NCBI GenBank assembly: GCA_026125795.1
Contig: JAHCKM010000001.1
Location: 868,001-932,000, forward strand
DNA from: Burkholderiaceae bacterium
GTDB taxonomy: Bacteria; Pseudomonadota; Gammaproteobacteria; Burkholderiales; Burkholderiaceae_C
DNA length: 64,000 bases
Reading direction: 5' to 3'
The notes beneath the pieces were generated by a model. That model was not told where the DNA came from and did no database searches. It was given only the letters and a program-made list of their open reading frames with translations. The translations under genes were made by a program, and so were the position numbers. Shown here in pieces: positions 44,994 to 53,757 of the stretch. Each line of letters starts with the position of its first letter. Within the stretch, counting starts at the first letter, position 1.

Positions 44994-46493
44994 CTACATC
45001 CGGAACGCGCCGTAGGCGGTCGGCACGGCCGGGCAGCGCCCGGCGACGTCGAGCAGCTGCGCCAGTGCGGCGCGCGTCTGCTCGGGCTCGACGATCGCAT
45101 CGCACCAGAGCTGGCGCGCCCAGTTCAGCGCGCCGGCTTCTTCTTCGGGCGCGCCCGCAGCGGCCGACGCGCGTGCGCCCGGCCACATCAGCAAGGCATT
45201 GGGCTTGAAGGCGCGCCCGCACAGCGCGTGGTAGGCGGCGCCGTGCGCACGCCCGGTGATGATGCTGAACTTCGGCACGTCGGCGTTGGCTGCTGCGTTG
45301 AGCAGCTTCGCACCGTGCTTGCCCACCGTCTGCTGGCCGGCGTGATCGCTGGCGGCGAAGCCCGGCGAGTCGATCAGGAACACGAGCGGGATGTCGCGTT
45401 GGCCGCACAGCTCGATGAAGTGCGCGCCCTTGGCGCCGGCCTGCGCCGTGAGCTCGCCGTTGCCGGCGACGATGCCGACCTCGAAGCCCTCGATGCGGGC
45501 GAAGCCGCACACCAGCGTCTCGCCGTGCAGCTGCTTGAACTCCTGGAAGCGGCTGCCGTCCACGAGCCGGGCCAGGATCTCGCGGCAGTCGGCGCCGTCG
45601 ACCTCGCCGGCCCCGGCCAAGCCGACCAGCTCGCCGGGATCGCGGCGGGGCGCCTCGACCGCGGCGCGCGTCCAGCGCAGCCGGGGCGGCTCGCCCAGGT
45701 GCTCGACGATGCGCCGCGTGATCTCGAGCGCGTGCGCGTCGTCTTCGGCGAGATGGTCGGTGACGCCGCTCAGGCGGCTGTGCATCTCGGCGCCGCCGAG
45801 CGGCTCGATGTCGATCACCTCGCCGGTCGCGGCGAACACCAGCTGGGGACTGCCCAGGAACATCGCGCCCTGGTTGCGGATGATCACCACCTCGTCGCAC
45901 AGCGCCGGGATGTACGCGCCGCCGGCCGTCGACGGCCCGTGGACGAGCGCAATCTGCGCGATGCCTTCCGCCGACATCTTCACTTGGTTGTACATGATCG
46001 AACCCGCCTGCCCCTCGTCGGGAAAGATGTTCGCGAGGTCGGGCAGGAAGCCGCCGCCGGACTGGACCATCGTGATGCACGGCAGGCGGTGCTGCCAGGC
46101 GAACAGCTGCGCCCGCGTGTGCCGCTTGGTGGTCATGCCGAACATCGTGCCGCCCTTCACCGTGGCGTCGTTGACGAGCAGCATGCACCAGCGCCCGCTG
46201 ACCTTGCCGACGCCGGTGATCATCGTGGCGCCGGGTGGAACCCCGTCGTACATGTCGGCGCCGGCGAGCTGGCCGATCTCGAAGAACGGCGAGCCGGCGT
46301 CGAGCAGCGCCTCGACGCGCTCGCGGGGCAGCATCTGGCCGCGGCTCTTGTGCAGCTTGCGCGCCTTCTCGTGGCCCCCGAGCAGGGCTTCTTGGCGTCG
46401 CGTGCCGAGCGCGTCGAGCAGGCGGCGGTTGGCGTCGCGGCGAAGCGCGACCTGCGGGTCGCTCGTGCCGATGTCGGTTCCGATGGGTGTCAT
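44994..46493 (-). CDS. Acyl-CoA carboxylase beta subunit (carboxyltransferase)
   Basis: A 499-residue carboxyltransferase with two crotonase-fold halves: MITGVGKVSGRWCMLLVNDATVKGG and HGPSTAGGAYIPALCDE in the N-half, and FLIDSPGFAASDHAG with RAHGAAYHALCGRAFKPN in the C-half, the glycine-rich segments that hold the acyl-CoA and biotin carbonyls. It transfers CO2 from carboxybiotin to an acyl-CoA. ATG 46493 is chosen over 46523 because the longer form would include operator C. Divergent from a second carboxyltransferase gene. Confidence 0.92.
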   Translation of the reverse strand: MTPIGTDIGTSDPQVALRRDANRRLLDALGTRRQEALLGGHEKARKLHKSRGQMLPRERVEALLDAGSPFFEIGQLAGADMYDGVPPGATMITGVGKVSGRWCMLLVNDATVKGGTMFGMTTKRHTRAQLFAWQHRLPCITMVQSGGGFLPDLANIFPDEGQAGSIMYNQVKMSAEGIAQIALVHGPSTAGGAYIPALCDEVVIIRNQGAMFLGSPQLVFAATGEVIDIEPLGGAEMHSRLSGVTDHLAEDDAHALEITRRIVEHLGEPPRLRWTRAAVEAPRRDPGELVGLAGAGEVDGADCREILARLVDGSRFQEFKQLHGETLVCGFARIEGFEVGIVAGNGELTAQAGAKGAHFIELCGQRDIPLVFLIDSPGFAASDHAGQQTVGKHGAKLLNAAANADVPKFSIITGRAHGAAYHALCGRAFKPNALLMWPGARASAAAGAPEEEAGALNWARQLWCDAIVEPEQTRAALAQLLDVAGRCPAVPTAYGAFRM

Positions 46494-46514
46494 GGCGGTC
46501 GCCCCGGCTTTTGT

Positions 46515-46532
46515 ATCTAACAAATGTTTGGT
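46515..46532. promoter_or_regulatory. Operator C: TetR-type imperfect inverted repeat
   Basis: ATCTAACAAATGTTTGGT: half-sites ATCTAACAA and (reverse strand) ACCAAACAT, the latter a good fit to ACCRAACRW. Twelve of 18 positions match operator B. It sits in the middle of the 81-base divergent region between the two carboxyltransferase genes. Confidence 0.55.
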
Positions 46533-46574
46533 ATCTTAGCGGCGAGCCGCCGGCCCCCGCAACTGACCACCACC

Positions 46575-48146
46575 ATGAGCGTCCTTGCTTCCGCGATCAC
46601 CGCCAGTGCCGAAGAACTGGCGACCAACCGACGCGCCTACGACGCCCGCGTCGACGACCTGCGCGCGCGCCGTGCTGCGGCGGTGGCGGCCGGTTCGCCA
46701 GCGGCGCGACAGAAGCAGCGCGAAGCCGGCCAGATGCTGGTGCGCGAGCGCATCAGCGCACTGGTCGATCCCGGCTCGCCGTTCCTCGAGCTGTGCCAGC
46801 TGGCCGGCGAGGGGCTGTACGGCGACGACCCGCCGGGCGCAGGCCTGGTGGCCGGCGTCGGCATGGTCGCCGGGCGGCCGTGCATGCTGATCGCGAGCGA
46901 CCCGACGGTGAACGACGGTGCCTACAACGCGCACACGGCCAAGAAGCACGTACGCGCGCTGCGCTTCGCCCGGCAGCACCGGCTGCCTTGCGTGACGATG
47001 CTGCAGCCGGGCGTCGAAGCGCCCGGCGCCAAGCCCGGCGTGTTTGCCGACGAAGGCCAGTTCGGCTCCATCCTCTACTGCCAGACGCGCATGTCGCGCG
47101 AAGGCATCGCCCAGATCGCCAGCGTGCACGGGCCGGTGGCCGACAGCGCTGCGTTCGTGGCCGCGCTGTGCGACGAGGTCGTGGTCGTGCGCGACCGAGG
47201 CGCGCTTGCCTTCGGCACCGCAACGCCGAACCCGGCGGACACCGAGCGCGCAAACCGCCAGGACGGCGTGGCCGACCGCTTGGCCGAGAACGACGCGCAT
47301 GCGATCGCGATCCTGCGCGACCTGGTCGGCCACCTCGGCGACGTGCCCAGGCAGCGGCGCGACGTGGCCGTGCCCACGGAGCCGCTGCACGACCCGGCCG
47401 AGATCCACGGCCTGGTCAGCGCCGACCCGCGCATCCCGACGAACAACCGCGAGATCCTGCTGCGCCTCATCGACGGCAGCGACCTCCACGAGTTCAAGCC
47501 CGAGCACGGGGACACGCTGATCACCGGCTTCGCGCGCATCAAGGGCTTCGACATCGGCATCCTGTGCAACAACGGCGTGCTGTTCTCGGAAAGCGCGATG
47601 AAGGCCACGCAGTTCATCGACCTGTGCTGCAAGCGTGACATCCCGCTGCTGTTCATGGCCGACATCAACGGCTTCATGGTCGGCCGCGAGGCCGAGGAGG
47701 GCGGCATCGCCAAGCACGGCGCGAAGATGATCACCGCGATGACCTGCGCCAACGTGCCCAAGTACACGCTGATCATCGGCGGCTCCTATGGCGCCGGCTA
47801 TCTGGCGATGTGCGGCCGGGCGTTCAAGCCCAACGCGATGATCATGTGGCCCAACGGCCGCGCCGCCATCATGGGCCCCGAGCAGGCGGCGACCACGCTG
47901 GCGATGGTCAAGGACGACCAGCACAAGCGCGACGGCACGAGCTGGACCGACGCCGAGCGCGAGGCCTACAAGGCGCCGGTGCGCAAGACCTTCGAGGACT
48001 TCGCCAACGCCTACAACTTCGCGCGCCACACCTGGTGCGACCTGATCGTCTCGCCGACCGAGACGCGCGACACGATGGCGCTGCTGCTCGATCTTGCCGG
48101 CCGCGTGCCGGCGGTGCCGTCGCGCTTCGGCGTGTTCCGCATGTGA
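46575..48146 (+). CDS. Acyl-CoA carboxylase beta subunit (carboxyltransferase), second type
   Basis: A 523-residue carboxyltransferase of the methylcrotonyl/geranyl/propionyl-CoA carboxylase class: SALVDPGSPFLELCQLAGEG, GVGMVAGRPCMLIASDPTV, then ITGFARIKGFDIGILCNNG, FMVGREAEEGGIAKHGAKM and IIGGSYGAGYLAMCGRAF. The AAYNFARHTW-type end and MWPNGRAAIMGPEQAA are as in MccB/AtuC. ATG 46575 chosen since the alignment with the family starts there; the frame is open from 46524. The next gene, 17 bases on, is its former biotin carboxylase partner, now broken. Confidence 0.92.
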   Translation: MSVLASAITASAEELATNRRAYDARVDDLRARRAAAVAAGSPAARQKQREAGQMLVRERISALVDPGSPFLELCQLAGEGLYGDDPPGAGLVAGVGMVAGRPCMLIASDPTVNDGAYNAHTAKKHVRALRFARQHRLPCVTMLQPGVEAPGAKPGVFADEGQFGSILYCQTRMSREGIAQIASVHGPVADSAAFVAALCDEVVVVRDRGALAFGTATPNPADTERANRQDGVADRLAENDAHAIAILRDLVGHLGDVPRQRRDVAVPTEPLHDPAEIHGLVSADPRIPTNNREILLRLIDGSDLHEFKPEHGDTLITGFARIKGFDIGILCNNGVLFSESAMKATQFIDLCCKRDIPLLFMADINGFMVGREAEEGGIAKHGAKMITAMTCANVPKYTLIIGGSYGAGYLAMCGRAFKPNAMIMWPNGRAAIMGPEQAATTLAMVKDDQHKRDGTSWTDAEREAYKAPVRKTFEDFANAYNFARHTWCDLIVSPTETRDTMALLLDLAGRVPAVPSRFGVFRM

Positions 48147-48163
48147 CACGGGGACTGTCAACC

Positions 48164-49995
48164 TTGTTCAGCAAGATCCTGATCGCCAACCGCGGCGAAA
48201 TCGCCTGCCGCATCGCGCGCACCTGCCGGCGCCTGGGCGTGGCCGCCGCGGGCGTGCACTCGGCCGCCGACCGCGACGCGCTGCACGTGCGCGAGATCGG
48301 CGAATCGGTCGAGATCGGCGGCGCGGCAGCCGCCGAGAGCTACCTGCGCATCGACGCGGTGATCGCCGCGGCGAAGTCGGTCGGCGCGCAGGCCATCCAT
48401 CCGGGCTTCGGCTTCCTGGCCGAGAACGCCGCGTTCGCCCGCGCGGTCGAGGCGGCTGGCCTCGTCTTCATCGGCCCCACGCCCGATGTCATCGAGCGGC
48501 TCGGCGACAAGGCGGCGGCCAAGCGCGAGGCCGACGCCGCCGGCGTGCCGATCGTGCCGGGCAGCCAGACGCCGAGCACCGATCCCGAGGAGATCGCAGC
48601 CACCGTGCGCCGCATCGGCCTGCCGGTGATGCTCAAGGCGGCGGCCGGCGGCGGCGGCAAGGGCATGCGCGGCATCGAGTCGATGGACGGCCTGGCGCAG
48701 GAGATCGAGTCGGCGATGCGCGAGGCGAAGAACTCGTTCGGCGACGCCGGGCTGATCGTCGAGAAGCTGATCCGCCGCGGCCGCCACATCGAGATCCAGA
48801 TCGCCGGCGACGGGCGGGGCAAGGTGATCCATCTGTACGAGCGCGAGTGCACGCTGCAGCGCCGCCACCAGAAGGTGATCGAGGAGGCGCCGGCCGCCAA
48901 CCTGGGCGCGGCGATGCGCGACCGCATGGCGGCCGACGCGGTGCGCCTGGGCGAGCGGCTGAAGTACCGCGGCGTCGGCACCGTGGAGTTCATCGTCGGC
49001 GAGACGGACTCTGCGCCGAAGACGCCGCCGCCGGCTTCCGGCCGTCGACCGGCCGCCTGTCGCTGGTGCGTTTTCCGGGCGACGGGGTGCGCATCGAGAC
49101 CGGCATCGAGTCGGGCATGGAGGTCACGCCGTTCTACGACTCGATGCTGGCCAAGCTGATCACCCATGCACCGACGCGCGACGAGGCGCTCGACCGCCTC
49201 GCGCGCGCGCTCGACGACACGGCGGTGTTCGGCGTCACCGGCAACATCGGCTTCCTGCGCCACCTGATCGACCTGCCCGAGACGCGCGCGGCGAGCTTCC
49301 ACACGCGGCTCATCGACGAGCAGATCGGCGGCTGGGCGCTCGCGCACGTGCGCCATGACGAACGCACGCTGGCGACCGCGGCGGCGCACTGGCTGCGCGG
49401 GCGGCGCGCGGCCGACGGGCGCAGCCCCTGGTCCGCCTGGGACCGCAGCGGCTGGCAGCTCGCCAACGGCGACGGCGGGCTGGCGCCTGTGCCCAGCCTG
49501 CACGTCGAGACCGCCGACGGGGTCAGCGCGGAGATCCGCTTCGGCCCGGTGGTTGCCGCCGGCGGCCTGCTCGTCGGCGTGAACGACGCACGCGTGCCGA
49601 TCCATCTGGGCGCGGCCGGCGCCGATGGGCGCTGCCTGAGCGTGGTGGACGGCCGCCGCGAGACGGTGCTCGTGCACGAGGACGGCGACACCCTGTACGT
49701 GCAGGATCGCCGCGGCACGCACGAGCTGAAGGCCATTCCGTACCTGTCCTACATCAGCGCGTCGACGCAGGCCAGCGGCGACGTGAAGGCGCCGATGATG
49801 GGGCTGATCCTCAAGGTCAGCGTCGCGCCGGGCGACCGTGTCGAGAAGGGCAGCGTCGTCGCCATCCTCGAGTCGATGAAGATGGAGATGCGCATCTGCG
49901 CCGAATGCGCCGGCACGGTGGCGACCGTGGCTTGCACGCCGGGGCAGACCGTCGAGCGCAGCGCGATCGTGGCGACGATCGAGCCGGACGGATGA
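48164..49995 (+). pseudogene. Acyl-CoA carboxylase alpha subunit with catalytic-core deletion and frameshift
   Basis: TTG start at 48164 gives FSKILIANRGEIACRIARTC and an intact N-terminal half up to GTVEFIVGETD (about 49008). The next recognisable residues, LCAEDAAAGFRPSTGRLSLV, are in another frame. About 57 codons are missing compared with the homologue at 1-1571, including EMNTRLQVEHPVTE, which provides the biotin carboxylase catalytic residues. From there the second frame is intact to the biotin motif ESMKME and stop 49995. With the core lost and the frame broken this cannot be a working biotin carboxylase. The same lesion occurs in the duplicate at 58030. Confidence 0.85.
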
Positions 49996-50516
49996 TGCCT
50001 GCTCCGAACCGTTGGGACCGGTTCGAATCCGGTTTCGTGCTGAACCTCGGTGCCCTGCTGTTCGCCGCCGCGACGCTGGTGATGCTGTCCGAGGGGTTCA
50101 ATCGGTCTTTCCGCGGCCTGAGCTTCTTCTGGGCCGAGGAGTCGGTGCGCTTTCTGATGATCTGGGCGTTCTTCCTGACGCTGGGCATCACCGGGCGCAG
50201 CGGACACCACATTCGTACCGAGCTGCTGGTGGACCGCATGCCACCGAAGCTGCGCCGCGCGATGCACGCCGTCGCGGTGGCGGCAGGGCTGCTGTTCGCG
50301 GCCGTGCTGTTCGGTTCGTCGCTGCCGCAACTGTGGCGCTACTACACGATGGGCATGATGTCCGAGTCCGACCTGGACCTTCCCCAATGGGTCGTGTTCC
50401 TGGCGATGCCGATCGGCGCGGCGCTGTACTTCGGCTACTACCTGCGCTCGCTGCTGACGCTGCTGCGCGGCGGCGACCCCTTCGCATCCAGCGGGCCCAC
50501 GGGCTCGGAACTGTAG
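49992..50516 (+). CDS. TRAP transporter small permease, DctQ family (system 3)
   Basis: A 174-residue DctQ protein with four hydrophobic segments and the family loop GRSGHHIRTELLVDRMPPKLRR. Its ATG overlaps the stop of the broken carboxylase (ATGA), so it relies on translation across that gene's second frame or on its own initiation; a second ATG follows at once at 49995. The large permease follows 10 bases downstream. Confidence 0.88.
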   Translation: MMPAPNRWDRFESGFVLNLGALLFAAATLVMLSEGFNRSFRGLSFFWAEESVRFLMIWAFFLTLGITGRSGHHIRTELLVDRMPPKLRRAMHAVAVAAGLLFAAVLFGSSLPQLWRYYTMGMMSESDLDLPQWVVFLAMPIGAALYFGYYLRSLLTLLRGGDPFASSGPTGSEL

Positions 50517-50526
50517 TCGGCAGCCC

Positions 50527-51795
50527 GTGCTGCTCGTTGCCGCGATCGTCCTGCTGCTGCTGCTGCTGGCCATCGGCTCGCATGTCGCGGTTGCCATGGG
50601 CCTGGTGACCACCGGCCTGATCCTGATGCTGGACGGCGTTCCGGCGACGGTGATCGCGCAGACGGCCTTCAAGTCGGTCAACAGCTACCCGCTGATGGCG
50701 ATCCCGATGTTCGTGCTGGCCGGCAACCTGATGATGCGCGGCAACATCGCCGGGCTGATGATCGAGCTGATCGGCAGCATCGTGCGCGCGGTGCGCGGCG
50801 GCCTGGCCCTGACGGTGTTGATCGCCTGCGTGTTCTTCGCCGCCATCTCGGGCTCGAGCGTCGGCTCGGCGGCGGCCATCGGCGCGGCCACCGTCGACGG
50901 GCTCAGGCGCGAGGAGTATCCGGCGCGCTTCTCGGCCGGCATCGTCGCCGTCGGGGGAACGCTCGGACTGATGATTCCGCCCTCGCTGGGTTTCATCCTG
51001 ATCGGCGCCATCGTCGGCCTGCCGGTCGACAAGCTGTTCGTCGCCGGCATCGTGCCGGGTCTGCTGGAGGCGGCGCTGCTGATGGGCGCCGTGGTCTACC
51101 TGTCGCGCCGCCACGGCTACGGCACCACCACGCGCCGCGCGGACCTGGCCGGCTTCGTGCGGCGCACGCCCAAGGCCCTGCCGGCGCTGGTCATGCCGGT
51201 GCTGATCATGGGCAGCATCTACACCGGGTACCTGACGCCCACCGAAGTGTCGGCCTTCGCCGCGGCCTATGCCGCGCTGCTGTGCCTGCTGGTGTATCGC
51301 AGCGTCGATCCGGCCGGCGTGTGGAGCGCGGTGCGCGACTCGCTGCTGCAGACGACGATGATCTTCGCCGTCGTGATGGGCGGCAGCCTGATCGGCTTCG
51401 TGCTCGCGCGCATGGGCGTGTCGGCGCAGCTCGTGGCCGGCATCGACGCGCTGGAAATGTCGGCCTGGCAGTTCCTGCTGCTGGCCAACGTCATCCTGCT
51501 GGTGCTGGGCATGTTCCTTGACGGCGTGGCAATGATCGTGCTGACCGCGCCGCTGCTGTTTCCGATGGCGACCGCGCTGGGCATCAACCCGATCCACTTC
51601 GCGGTGATCATGGTCGCGAACGTGGAGATCGCGACACTCACCCCGCCGGTCGGCCTGAACCTGTTCGTGATGAGCGGCATCGCCAAGCTGCCGGTCCACG
51701 AAGTCGTGCGCGGCGTCGCCCCCTTCTACGGCGTGCGCCTGACGGCGCTCATGCTCATCACCTACGTGCCGGCGATCGCCCTGCTGCTCGTGTAG
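50527..51795 (+). CDS. TRAP transporter large permease, DctM family (system 3)
   Basis: A 422-residue DctM protein: ISGSSVGSAAAIGAATVDGL, VGGTLGLMIPPSLGFILIG and LTPPVGLNLFVMSGI are the conserved segments. GTG start at 50527. It converges on the receptor gene at 51828, so in this system the receptor is transcribed separately from the opposite strand. Confidence 0.92.
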   Translation: MLLVAAIVLLLLLLAIGSHVAVAMGLVTTGLILMLDGVPATVIAQTAFKSVNSYPLMAIPMFVLAGNLMMRGNIAGLMIELIGSIVRAVRGGLALTVLIACVFFAAISGSSVGSAAAIGAATVDGLRREEYPARFSAGIVAVGGTLGLMIPPSLGFILIGAIVGLPVDKLFVAGIVPGLLEAALLMGAVVYLSRRHGYGTTTRRADLAGFVRRTPKALPALVMPVLIMGSIYTGYLTPTEVSAFAAAYAALLCLLVYRSVDPAGVWSAVRDSLLQTTMIFAVVMGGSLIGFVLARMGVSAQLVAGIDALEMSAWQFLLLANVILLVLGMFLDGVAMIVLTAPLLFPMATALGINPIHFAVIMVANVEIATLTPPVGLNLFVMSGIAKLPVHEVVRGVAPFYGVRLTALMLITYVPAIALLLV

Positions 51796-51798
51796 GGC

Positions 51799-51817
51799 CG
51801 CCCGGCGGGGGCGGGCG
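51799..51817. terminator. Candidate bidirectional hairpin
   Basis: CGCCCG and CGGGCG six-base arms around a seven-base loop in the 32-base gap between convergent dctM (+) and dctP (-). GC-rich, no U-run, so only a candidate. Confidence 0.35.
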
Positions 51818-51827
51818 CCAGGCCGCG

Positions 51828-52850
51828 CTATTTCTTGCCGGCGCAAGACGCCTGCAGTGCAGCCAGGCTGCGCGCCGTGTCGGGGTACTTGTCGGTGAAG
51901 CTCTTGTTCACCGCAGCCGCCCGCTCCTTCCAGCGCGCGATTTCCGCGGGCGACGCCGAGCGATGGACGGCCCCCATGCCGATCATCTTCTCGACCAGCT
52001 GGCGGTCGGCCTCGATGGCCTCGCGCCACTGGCGCTGCGCGATCTCGTCGATGGTGTCGCTGATCGCCTTGCGCTGATCGGCGGGCAGCTTGGCGAACCA
52101 GGTCTGGTCCACCACCACCGCATAGGTGCCGATCGACATCCCCGGCACGTACCACGCGTGCTTGGCGGTGATGCCGATCATCTCGGCCCAGCCCGCGGGC
52201 GACGTGAACACGCCGTCGACCGAGCCCTGCGACAGCGCGGTGCTCATCTCGGAGGCGGGCAGCGAGACCGGGCTCGCGTCCATCGAGCGCACCATGTCCT
52301 GGAAGATCTTGCCGCCGGTGACGCGCACCTTGGCGCCCTTCAGATCCTCGAGCTTCTGCACGTCGCGGTTCTTGAATACGAACATCAGATCGGCCGTGCG
52401 CAGCAGCCCCAGCACTTCGAGCTTGCGCCCCTCGACGTAGGACGACAGCAGCTTGGAGGCACCGCCGGCGAAGCAGCGGTTCTCCATCAGCTCGTCGGTG
52501 AGCGTGAACGGCAGGTTGACGATGCCGGCGCGTGGATCGAGCGTCTCCAGCCGCACCGACAGCGGCCACACCATGTGGACGGCACCGGTGCCCAGGGCCG
52601 CCATGGCGTCCTGGTCGTTGTAGAGCTGCCCGGCGGGGAAGACCTTCACGATCAGCGCACCGTTGGTGCGCTTCTTCACCTGGTCGGCGAACTCGTTCAT
52701 GTAGCGCGTCTTCCAGTGCGTCACCGCGATCTCGCTGGGCAGCACCATCTCGGCTGCCCGTGCCGAGGCCGGGGCGACCCACGTGGCGGCGGACAGGACG
52801 GCCGCCAGCAACACGCGCGCCAGCAGATGCTGATCGGGTCGGTTCTTCAT
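51828..52850 (-). CDS. TRAP transporter solute receptor, DctP family (system 3)
   Basis: A 340-residue receptor with Sec signal (residues about 10-32, ending ARA) and mature start AEMVLPSEIAVTHWKTRYMNEFAD. It has LEDLKGAKVRVTGGKIFQDM (substrate-arginine region) and SQGSVDGVFTSPAGW. Convergent with its permease genes, and divergent from the GntR regulator with a palindrome between them, so its expression may be controlled by that regulator together with the mutase operon. Confidence 0.92.
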   Translation of the reverse strand: MKNRPDQHLLARVLLAAVLSAATWVAPASARAAEMVLPSEIAVTHWKTRYMNEFADQVKKRTNGALIVKVFPAGQLYNDQDAMAALGTGAVHMVWPLSVRLETLDPRAGIVNLPFTLTDELMENRCFAGGASKLLSSYVEGRKLEVLGLLRTADLMFVFKNRDVQKLEDLKGAKVRVTGGKIFQDMVRSMDASPVSLPASEMSTALSQGSVDGVFTSPAGWAEMIGITAKHAWYVPGMSIGTYAVVVDQTWFAKLPADQRKAISDTIDEIAQRQWREAIEADRQLVEKMIGMGAVHRSASPAEIARWKERAAAVNKSFTDKYPDTARSLAALQASCAGKK

Positions 52851-52898
52851 GGTTCGGACTCCGTGGCTGTTGGGCTGGAGGTTGCGATTCAACCCTAA

Positions 52899-52908
52899 TG
52901 TCATGACA
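52899..52908. promoter_or_regulatory. TGTCATGACA palindrome, candidate GntR operator
   Basis: A perfect 10-base palindrome 48 bases upstream of the dctP start and 71 bases upstream of the GntR gene start. The core GTCATGAC fits the GT-N-TA/AT-N-AC pattern of HutC-subfamily operators. A position between two divergent genes, one encoding the regulator, is typical for such a site. Confidence 0.5.
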
Positions 52909-52979
52909 ATTGCAATCATGGCCCCTGACCTCTGCGACTGCCTCGGCGGCGACCTCGGCAAGATCCGCAGCGCCCCGGC

Positions 52980-53741
52980 GTGAACCTGGCGACCGCTGCG
53001 CCAGCGCCCGCCCGGTCGCGTCACGCGGTCGTCGCGCGCTTGCTCATGGACGGCATCGCCGAGGGCCGCTACGCCGTGGGAGGTCTGCTGCCGTCCGAAG
53101 CCGAGCTGTGCCGGCAGCTGGATGTCTCGCGCACCACGCTGCGCGAGGCCATGCGGGCGCTGCGCGACCGCGGCCTGGTGCTGCCGCGCGCAGGCGTCGG
53201 GACGCTGGTCGTCGCGGCCCGGCCGAAGACGCGCTACGTGCACTCGGTCGACTCGATCTCGGACGTCTTCCAGTACGCCAAGAACTCGCTGCGCCCGCGG
53301 GTGCTGAGCACCACCGAGGTCAGGGCTGACGCCGCCGAGGCCGAACTGCTGCGCTGCCCGGCGGGCGAGCGTTGGCTGCGTGTCGAACTGACGCGCACCT
53401 TCCGCGGCGACCGCGCGCCGATCCTGTGCGCCCGCGTTTACATCCCGCTCGCCTGCGCCTCGATCGCCGAGCGCATCCCGACGCGCAGCGACCCGATCTA
53501 CACACTGCTCGAGAGCGAACTCGGGCTCACTGTGCTGGGCGTCGAGCAGGAGTTCCGGTCCGTCGCGCTCGACGCCGACACCGCCCGGCACCTGGGCACC
53601 GCGGCCGGCGCTCCCGGCCTGAGCGTGGTGCGCCACTACTTCGGCGCCGCCGACCGCCTGCTGCTGGTGACGGCCAGCCTCTATCGAGCCGACCGCTACA
53701 GCTACAAGATGCGGCTGCGCTTCAACCCGCAGCAAGCCTGA
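52980..53741 (+). CDS. GntR-family regulator (HutC/UTRA type)
   Basis: A 253-residue regulator. N-terminal winged helix (residues about 18-85): IAEGRYAVGGLLPSEAELCRQLDVSRTTLREAMRALRDRGLV, then RAGVGTLVVA. The C-terminal 150 residues fit a UTRA-like small-molecule domain. Start GTG 52980 is the first in frame but lacks a strong ribosome site; ATG 53047 would cut into the winged helix. A 26-codon frame starting at 52903 overlaps the GTG (GTGA) and may be a leader or chance. Sixteen bases separate it from the mutase operon, its probable target. Confidence 0.87.
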   Translation: MNLATAAPAPARSRHAVVARLLMDGIAEGRYAVGGLLPSEAELCRQLDVSRTTLREAMRALRDRGLVLPRAGVGTLVVAARPKTRYVHSVDSISDVFQYAKNSLRPRVLSTTEVRADAAEAELLRCPAGERWLRVELTRTFRGDRAPILCARVYIPLACASIAERIPTRSDPIYTLLESELGLTVLGVEQEFRSVALDADTARHLGTAAGAPGLSVVRHYFGAADRLLLVTASLYRADRYSYKMRLRFNPQQA

Positions 53742-53757
53742 GCGCAGTCCGCAAGCC

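Noticed and set aside
48980-49040. Programmed ribosomal frameshifting as an explanation for the split biotin carboxylase frame.
   Set aside because: There is no slippery sequence, and recoding could not restore the missing catalytic codons; a deletion explains both facts.
52903-52983. A 26-codon frame overlapping the GntR start, as a regulatory leader peptide.
   Set aside because: Composition is unremarkable, there is no ribosome site before the ATG and it begins inside the candidate operator; left as a note on the regulator only.
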